Shown here: in pieces, positions 32,423-37,456 of the stretch
How positions within the stretch are numbered: the first letter of the stretch is position 1
Layout: every line of letters begins with the position of its first letter
Assembly (NCBI GenBank): GCA_035644475.1
Contig: DASQOL010000183.1
Location: 1 to 37,456 of the forward strand
Direction of reading: 5' to 3'
Source: FEN-1219 sp035644475
GTDB taxonomy: Bacteria; Pseudomonadota; Gammaproteobacteria; Steroidobacterales; Rariloculaceae
Length of the DNA stretch: 37,456 bases
Notes under the pieces: model-generated
What the model saw: only the letters and a program-made list of their open reading frames with translations
The model's database searches: none
What the model was told of the DNA's origin: nothing
Position numbers and translations under genes: made by a program

Positions 32423-34039
32423 ATGTCGAACCCGGAGCTCATCGACGCGCTGCCCGACCTGGTGTTGCTCGTGAAACGGGACGGCACCCCGGTCACGCAC
32501 GCGGGCGGCAAGGGCGTGGCCGAGCTCGGCAAACGCGACCCGGCGAGCGGCGACGGCTTCGTGCCCGCGTGGTCGCAGCCGACGGCGCAGCTGATCCGGC
32601 AACTCGTGCGCAACGCGATCGCCGATCGCGCCGCGCTCGAGGGTCGTTTCCAGGAGCGCGACCGGCAGTACGAGATCCGCGTGACCCCGCAAGGCCCGGA
32701 TCGTGCGCTGTGCGTGATTCGCCGCGCGCTCGGCGACGCGCGCGCCGCGGCGACCGGTGAGCACCGGCAGCTACAGCTCGACCGGCGCGGCTTCCTGCGC
32801 CGCTTCAAGGAGTCGATTTCCGTCGCGGCGCTGAGCGAGCGGCCGCTGTCCGTCGCCGTGCTGTACATCGACGAGATCGTTGACATCGCGCAGATCATCG
32901 CGACGCGGGTCTCCGAGCAGATCATGAGCACGGCGCTCGTGCGGCTGCCGCTGCGCTCGGGCGACGCGGAAGACGGTTCGCCCGACTGGTATCTCGGCCA
33001 GCTCGGCGAGAACCTGCTCGCCCTCGTCGTCGAGAGCGCGAATCGCGAAGCCATCGAGGCGTGCGTGGCGAGCGTTTGCGCGAGCCTGCGCGAGCCCATC
33101 GTCGTCGGCGACGCGGAATTTCGCCTCACGCCGTACGCCGGCGTCGGCATTCTCGGTGTCGACGCGTCGAGCCCGCGCGTGCTGCTCGATCACGCGCGTG
33201 CCGCGGCCGCGGAAGCGCGCCGCGCCGTGTCGCGCGACGTATTTTTCTTCAGCGACACGATGCAACTGAAAGCGCTCGCACGCATCGACATCGCGCGCGA
33301 GCTGCGCGATGCGATCGCGAGCCGTGCGATTCGGCTGCGCTACACGGCGCGGCACGATCTTCGGACCGGGCGCAGGGTCACGTGGGTCGGCTACGTCCGC
33401 TGGTTCCATCCGCTGCGCGGCGAGATTCGCCCGGCGGAGTTCCTGCGGGTCGCGCAGACCACGGGGCTCGCGACCAGCCTCTCGCGCAGCGTGCTTGCGC
33501 ACTTGCCGCAGGACCTCGCGGCGCTCGGCGTGCAAGCGGAGACGGACGTGCGGATCTCGCTCGGCGCGCTGCGCGATCACGTGCTCCACGAGGACTTCGT
33601 CGCGGACCTGCAGGCGTTGCTGGCGGATGGGGCCGTGCCGCCCGAGCGGCTCGAGCTGCGGATCGCGGAGAAAGTGTTCGTTGCGCGCGACTGGTCCGAT
33701 CTGCGTTCGCTGCGTCAACGCGGCGTGCAGTTCGTCGTCGACGAGGTGGGCCGGGGTGCGGGCTCCCTGGCTGCGCTCGCCCGCGCACCGATCTGCGGCC
33801 TGCAGCTCGATCGCGCCTGGGTGCAGGCGCTGTGCACCGACCCCGTCGCGCGCAACGTGTGTCGCGCGGGCATCGCGATGGCCACGGCGCTCGGGCTCAC
33901 CCCGATCGCGACCGGCGTCGACGGCGAAGCGCAGCGCGACGCGTTGCTCGGCCTAGGTTGCCGCTTCGGGCTCGGCGATCTTTACGGTGGCGTGGACTCG
34001 AGCATCACCGCGCCCGCGCCGGCCGCGGAGTCCGCGTAA
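32423..34039 (+). CDS. Degenerate GGDEF-EAL protein, catalytic motifs lost
   Basis: A 538-residue protein. ATG 32423 (MSNPELIDALPDLVLL) is chosen because the N-terminal PAS-like domain begins there; the ribosome site is weak. Region about 115-280 follows a GGDEF fold, but the signature reads LGENLL (194-199). Region about 285-520 follows an EAL fold, with EAL replaced by GYV (323-325), TEN by AEK, DDFGTG by DEVGRG (440-445) and AEGVE by ATGVD (496-500). Overall length and helix pattern are kept, so selection maintains the fold without the chemistry. Likely roles are c-di-GMP binding, protein scaffolding or sensing. It lies 155 bp before the subtilase gene, same strand. Confidence 0.9.
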   Translation: MSNPELIDALPDLVLLVKRDGTPVTHAGGKGVAELGKRDPASGDGFVPAWSQPTAQLIRQLVRNAIADRAALEGRFQERDRQYEIRVTPQGPDRALCVIRRALGDARAAATGEHRQLQLDRRGFLRRFKESISVAALSERPLSVAVLYIDEIVDIAQIIATRVSEQIMSTALVRLPLRSGDAEDGSPDWYLGQLGENLLALVVESANREAIEACVASVCASLREPIVVGDAEFRLTPYAGVGILGVDASSPRVLLDHARAAAAEARRAVSRDVFFFSDTMQLKALARIDIARELRDAIASRAIRLRYTARHDLRTGRRVTWVGYVRWFHPLRGEIRPAEFLRVAQTTGLATSLSRSVLAHLPQDLAALGVQAETDVRISLGALRDHVLHEDFVADLQALLADGAVPPERLELRIAEKVFVARDWSDLRSLRQRGVQFVVDEVGRGAGSLAALARAPICGLQLDRAWVQALCTDPVARNVCRAGIAMATALGLTPIATGVDGEAQRDALLGLGCRFGLGDLYGGVDSSITAPAPAAESA

Positions 34040-34094
34040 CGCCGTCTGCTCGCGCGCCGGCCGCGGACCGGGCGTTTGACACCCGTCATTATGA

Positions 34095-34107
34095 GAACTG
34101 CGTCACA
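34095..34107. repeat. 13-bp inverted repeat, left copy (flanks subtilase gene)
   Basis: GAACTGCGTCACA here is the exact complement of 36055-36067. The pair brackets the subtilase gene, 88 bp before its start and 7 bp after its stop. Confidence 0.5.
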
Positions 34108-34194
34108 AAACGCGGGCAACGAGCGTCGGCCTCGCCAAGGCGGCTCCGGGGCGGGATGCGGTTCAATGCCCCATCGCGTTTCACGAGAACAACG

Positions 34195-36048
34195 ATGTGC
34201 AATCTCCTCTCGCGTAGTCGATGGCTGATCGGGCTCCTGGCCACCGTGGCAACCACCGCGGCCATGGCGCAGACGCAGGCGGCCGCCTTGTACATCGTCC
34301 AGGGCGCGACGCTCGACGCGGCGCGAGCGGAGGTCAGCCGCGTGGGCGGCGCTGCCGACCGCGACCTCGACATCATCCGCGCGGTCGCGGCTCGGCTCAC
34401 GGCGGAGCAGCTCGCGCGGTTGCGCGCCGAACCCGGCGTGCGCGTTTACGAGGATCGCGCGGTCAGCACGCGCGGCTTGCTCGACGGTTTGCAGGATCTG
34501 ACGAACACTCTCAACACGACGCTCGCGCAGACTTCGTTGGTCAAGACCGTGCAGACGGTAGCTGCGCCCGTGGTCTCGGCCGTCGGCTGCGACCCGCTCC
34601 TGAGCGCGGTTACCTCACCCCTCGTCGGAACGCTCACGAGCGTTCAGGAGAGCACGAGTCTCGCGACGATCCCGCTGGTCTTCGACACCAACTATCCGGC
34701 GATGATCGACGCCGACGATCTCCAATGTGCGGGGATCACGGGCCGCGGCATCACGATCGCCGTGCTCGACACGGGGCTCTGGCAGGACGTCTTTCAGTTC
34801 TACGGCAACCGGATCTTGGGCTCGATCGACGTGACGAACGGCGGCTCGGGTCGCGTAACCAGCGACCCTTACGGCCACGGCACGCACGTGACGTCGATTG
34901 CCGCGAGCGGCGCGCAAGCGCTCGACGGCTCGTATCAGGGCATCGCGCCGCAGGCGAACCTCGTGGTCGTGCGCGCATTCGACGGCATGGGCGCCGGGCG
35001 CTACACCGACGTCATCGCGGGCTTGAACTGGATCGTCGCGAACCGCGTGAAGTACAAGATCCGCGTTCTCAACCTCTCGTTCGGCTCGGAACCGCAGTCG
35101 TATTACTGGGACGACCCGCTCAATCAGGCGGTGATGGCCGCGTGGCGCGCCGGCATCGTCGTGGTCGTGGCGGCCGGCAACGACGGCCCGGATCCGATGA
35201 CGATCAACGTGCCGGGCAACGTGCCGTACGTGATCACGGTGGGCGCGCTCACCGACGGCGAGACGCCGCGTAACTTCACCGACGATCGGCTCGCGTCGTT
35301 CTCGTCCACGGGCCCGACGTACGAAGGCTTCGTGAAGCCCGAGCTCGTCTCGCCGGGCGGGCACATCAAGGCGTCGATGTCGAGCAGCAGCTACCTGTCC
35401 TACATCGACCCGCACTCGGTGGACGCGCTGCACCAGCTCTTCACGATGTCGGGCACGTCGCAGGCCGCGGCGGTGACGTCCGGTGTCGTCGCGCTTCTGC
35501 TGCAAGGCGATCCGTCGCTGACTCCCGATGCGGTGAAGTGCCGCCTGCTCGCTTCCTCGCGCCCCGCGGTGAAGACCACCGGCAAGCTCGCGTACAGCGT
35601 GTTCCAGCAGGGCGCGGGGCTCGTCAACGCGCTCGACGCCGCGCACAGCTCGGCGCAGGGCTGCGCGAACAACGGCCTCGACATCGCGGCCGACCTCGCG
35701 GGCACGAAGCACTTCGGCGGCCCCGCGAATCAGGACGACAACGGCAACTACTACATCATGGACATGAGCGGGTCGGAGTGGGGCGATACGCTCGGCTCCG
35801 ACGGCTATACCTGGTCGCGGGGTTATCCGTGGGGCCAGGGTTTCGCGTGGAGCGCGGGGTATACCTGGAGCCGGGGGTACACGTGGAGCCGCGGCTATAC
35901 GTGGAGCCGGGGCTACACCTGGTCGCGCGGCTACACCTGGAGCCGCGGTTACACCTGGAGCCGGAGCCTTACCTGGTGGAACGCGCCGCCGGTGAACCCG
36001 CCCGCGACGAAGCCCGCCTCGATCGCGACCTGGGTGCCGAACGAGTAG
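34195..36048 (+). CDS. Secreted subtilase (S8) with Trp-rich hexapeptide-repeat tail
   Basis: A 617-residue serine protease. ATG 34195 gives a clean signal peptide (SRWLIGLLATVATTAAMAQ); an in-frame ATG at 34156 is less likely. Residues about 30-90 form an inhibitor-like pro-domain (ALYIVQGATLDAARAEV, RLRAEPGVRVYEDRAV). The catalytic triad is complete: D192 in IAVLDTG, H228 in YGHGTHVTSIA, and S422 in MSGTSQAAAVTSG, with N329 as oxyanion residue. The C-terminal 75 residues are unlike a standard protease domain: nine hexapeptides of the GYTWSR type, then SLTWW and a Pro-rich end. It is probably exported through Sec and activated by pro-domain removal. The tail's role is unknown. Confidence 0.94.
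   Translation: MCNLLSRSRWLIGLLATVATTAAMAQTQAAALYIVQGATLDAARAEVSRVGGAADRDLDIIRAVAARLTAEQLARLRAEPGVRVYEDRAVSTRGLLDGLQDLTNTLNTTLAQTSLVKTVQTVAAPVVSAVGCDPLLSAVTSPLVGTLTSVQESTSLATIPLVFDTNYPAMIDADDLQCAGITGRGITIAVLDTGLWQDVFQFYGNRILGSIDVTNGGSGRVTSDPYGHGTHVTSIAASGAQALDGSYQGIAPQANLVVVRAFDGMGAGRYTDVIAGLNWIVANRVKYKIRVLNLSFGSEPQSYYWDDPLNQAVMAAWRAGIVVVVAAGNDGPDPMTINVPGNVPYVITVGALTDGETPRNFTDDRLASFSSTGPTYEGFVKPELVSPGGHIKASMSSSSYLSYIDPHSVDALHQLFTMSGTSQAAAVTSGVVALLLQGDPSLTPDAVKCRLLASSRPAVKTTGKLAYSVFQQGAGLVNALDAAHSSAQGCANNGLDIAADLAGTKHFGGPANQDDNGNYYIMDMSGSEWGDTLGSDGYTWSRGYPWGQGFAWSAGYTWSRGYTWSRGYTWSRGYTWSRGYTWSRGYTWSRSLTWWNAPPVNPPATKPASIATWVPNE
35803..35979 (+). repeat. Tandem 18-bp coding repeat (GYTWSR units)
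   Basis: Nine 18-bp units encode GYTWSR, GYPWGQ, GFAWSA, then six GYTWSR, followed by a partial SLTWW. The units differ at synonymous positions (TAC/TAT, TCG/AGC, CGC/CGG), so the peptide rather than the DNA is conserved. Confidence 0.95.
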
Positions 36049-36054
36049 GCGGAC

Positions 36055-36067
36055 TGTGACGCAGTTC
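36055..36067. repeat. 13-bp inverted repeat, right copy
   Basis: TGTGACGCAGTTC, exact complement of 34095-34107, immediately after the subtilase stop. Its last bases overlap the outer stem of the hairpin at 36064-36102. Confidence 0.5.
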
Positions 36068-36102
36068 CGAAGCGGCTCCGGCCGCTTTCGGGATTTCGGA
36101 AC
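36064..36102 (+). terminator. Nested hairpin after the subtilase gene
   Basis: The outer stem GTTCCGAA / TTCGGAAC (8 bp) encloses an inner hairpin AAGCGGC / GCCGCTT with a TCCG loop. It has no T-run, so it may act as an mRNA 3' structure or weak terminator. Confidence 0.45.
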
Positions 36103-36146
36103 GCCGATCAACGCTCTGCCGGCCGGTGCTTGCGGATACTCCACGC

Positions 36147-37456
36147 GTGATAGTGACTAGAACGTCGAGCGCGCGACCGAGCTCGATTCCAATCAACGCA
36201 TTGCTGTGGATGCTCGGGGCGTCGGCGGCCGCGTGGGCCGACGCCCCGCCGCTCGTTCTCGAGCACCTGACCACGGCGGAGGGGCTGCCGCAGGCCACGG
36301 TGATGACCGCCCTGCAAGACTCGCAGGGCTTCGTCTGGCTCGGCACCGAAGACGGCCTCGTGCGCTACGACGGCCACGAGCTCTACCGCTACGCGCACTC
36401 GCGCACGGAGTCGGGCTCGCTGCCCGGGAACTACGTCTGGCAAGTCGTCGAGGACGCACACGCCGATCTCTGGATTGCGACCAACGACGCCGGCGTCGCG
36501 AAATGGACGCGTCGCAGCGACAGCTTCACGAGCTATCGGCACGACCCGAACGACGTGAGCTCGCTTGCCAGCGACAGAGTTCGCACGGTGCTCATCGACG
36601 CGCGCGGGCATGTCTGGATCGGCACCTTCGACGCGGGCGTCGACGTGCTCGATCCGTCGTCGGGGCGCATCGAGCATCTGCGTCACGACGCAAACGATCC
36701 GGCCTCGCTCGGCAGCGATCACGTCTCGACGCTAGCGCTCGATCGAGCCGGCGACGTCTGGATCGGCACGGACGGCGGACTCAATCGCTGGCGCGCCGAC
36801 ACGCGTACCCTGGTTCGCGTCGGCCCGGCCGCGGGCGACGCGCACTCGCTCAGCGACGAAAAGATCACAGCCGTCCTCGAAGATCAGAGCGGTGCGCTTT
36901 GGGTCGGATCGTTCAACGCGGGCCTCCTGCGCATGGATCGCGACGGCCGCGTCCTCGAAACGTTCCGTCACGACCCGCATAGTCCGGCGTCCCTCGGCAA
37001 CGACAACGTGCGGGCCCTCCTCGAGGACCGGGCGGGTCATTTGTGGGTCGGCACACCCGACGGGCTCGAGCTCCTCGACCGTTCCACGCGTGCGTTCGGC
37101 CACTACCGTCACGACGCGAACGACAGTGCTTCGCTGCGCGATTCGTTCGTGATGTCGTTGTATCAGGACCGCGACGGGCTGCTCTGGGTCGGCACGCGGA
37201 CCGGCGGCGTCAGCCGCTGGAACCCTCGCAGTTGGGAGCTCGGCGGGCATCGCCCGGCCTGGCTGGAGAATCAGTCCGTCACGGCTTTTGCGGACGCTTC
37301 CGACAACAATGTGTGGATCGCCTCCGTCGCCGCCGGGCTGGTCCGCTTCGACGCCGCCACCGGTATTGCCACGCCTCTCAGTAAGCTCGTTGGCCGCGAG
37401 AACCCGGTTGGCGACGGCCCCGTGACGTCGCTCAAGCAGGACCGCCGCGGCGCGCT
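36147..37456 (+). CDS. Two-component-regulator-type propeller sensor, 3' end beyond window
   Basis: The frame is open from a GTG at 36147 to the window edge (436 codons, no stop). A GTG at 36153 is an equally possible start. The N-terminus carries a signal peptide (ALLWMLGASAAAWA, then DAPPLVLEHL). The rest is a run of blades, each with the Reg_prop pattern: FVWLGTEDGLVRYDG, LWIATNDAGVAKW, VWIGTFDAGVDVLD, VWIGTDGGLNRW, LWVGSFNAGLLRMD, LWVGTPDGLELLD, LWVGTRTGGVSRW and VWIASVAAGLVRFD. Between blades RHDPNDVSSLASDRV-like loops repeat. Such a periplasmic propeller normally precedes a Y_Y_Y domain, a transmembrane helix and a histidine kinase, hybrid kinase or GGDEF output; the output lies outside the window. 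Ligand unknown. Confidence 0.9.
   Translation, partial: MIVTRTSSARPSSIPINALLWMLGASAAAWADAPPLVLEHLTTAEGLPQATVMTALQDSQGFVWLGTEDGLVRYDGHELYRYAHSRTESGSLPGNYVWQVVEDAHADLWIATNDAGVAKWTRRSDSFTSYRHDPNDVSSLASDRVRTVLIDARGHVWIGTFDAGVDVLDPSSGRIEHLRHDANDPASLGSDHVSTLALDRAGDVWIGTDGGLNRWRADTRTLVRVGPAAGDAHSLSDEKITAVLEDQSGALWVGSFNAGLLRMDRDGRVLETFRHDPHSPASLGNDNVRALLEDRAGHLWVGTPDGLELLDRSTRAFGHYRHDANDSASLRDSFVMSLYQDRDGLLWVGTRTGGVSRWNPRSWELGGHRPAWLENQSVTAFADASDNNVWIASVAAGLVRFDAATGIATPLSKLVGRENPVGDGPVTSLKQDRRGA

Noticed and set aside
34073..34100. Sigma-70 promoter from the TTGACA near 34075 before the subtilase
   Set aside because: The -35 box is perfect but there is no acceptable -10 hexamer 16-18 bp downstream.
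35803..35979. Regular 18-bp tandem repeat as a possible CRISPR or satellite
   Set aside because: There are no spacers. The units are in frame within the subtilase and vary at synonymous sites.

Overview
The window is high-GC, gene-dense bacterial DNA. Gene content points to a Gammaproteobacterium, most likely near Steroidobacterales/Steroidobacteraceae. The pointers are a proteobacterial-type DNA polymerase II ending in a clamp-binding QxDLF, DUF6152 proteins, a roughly 1,040-residue TonB-dependent receptor, a PEP-CTERM protein, and short inverted repeats built on AGGGACATGTT. The taxon is inferred. I see no tRNA, rRNA, CRISPR array, transposase, integrase or prophage gene.

Layout. 1-7583 (minus): an orphan MacB/FtsX-type permease, an M13 metallopeptidase lipoprotein, an exported Rossmann oxidoreductase, a long DUF6152-type protein and a tandem lipocalin-like protein cut by the window edge. 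7995-9788 (plus): an unrecognised lipoprotein. 9876-13960 (minus): a type I sulfatase, a PEP-CTERM protein and an amino-acid permease, divergent from a TonB-dependent receptor (14207-17341) that ends at a strong terminator. 17447-22128 (minus): polB behind a DoxX / DGPF(YCII) / ECF42 sigma-factor cluster with a candidate autoregulated ECF promoter. 22302-25008: a cupin, a membrane-anchored lytic transglycosylase, and a two-gene DUF6152 unit. 25188-29905: a soluble histidine kinase, an FHA/coiled-coil protein and an active-looking PAS-PAS-GGDEF-EAL protein. 30354-32273: asd, preceded by what looks like a leader-peptide attenuator, then a DUF1932 dehydrogenase. 32423-end (plus): a GGDEF-EAL protein with its catalytic motifs lost, a secreted subtilase ending in a Trp-rich hexapeptide repeat, and the start of a periplasmic propeller sensor.

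The genes suggest a polymer- and peptide-using environmental bacterium (TonB receptor, sulfatase, M13 peptidase, subtilase, amino-acid permease) with dense signalling (ECF sigma factor, histidine kinase, FHA, two c-di-GMP-type proteins, propeller sensor). The observations most worth following up are: (1) the 1:2 / 2:3 / 3:4 hairpin architecture before asd; (2) REP-like elements whose arms supply stop codons for two genes and apparently the start of a third; (3) fused and split versions of the same DUF6152-associated pair; (4) the degenerate GGDEF-EAL protein beside the repeat-tailed subtilase; (5) a TGTCGA-N17-CGTC promoter in front of the ECF42 cluster.
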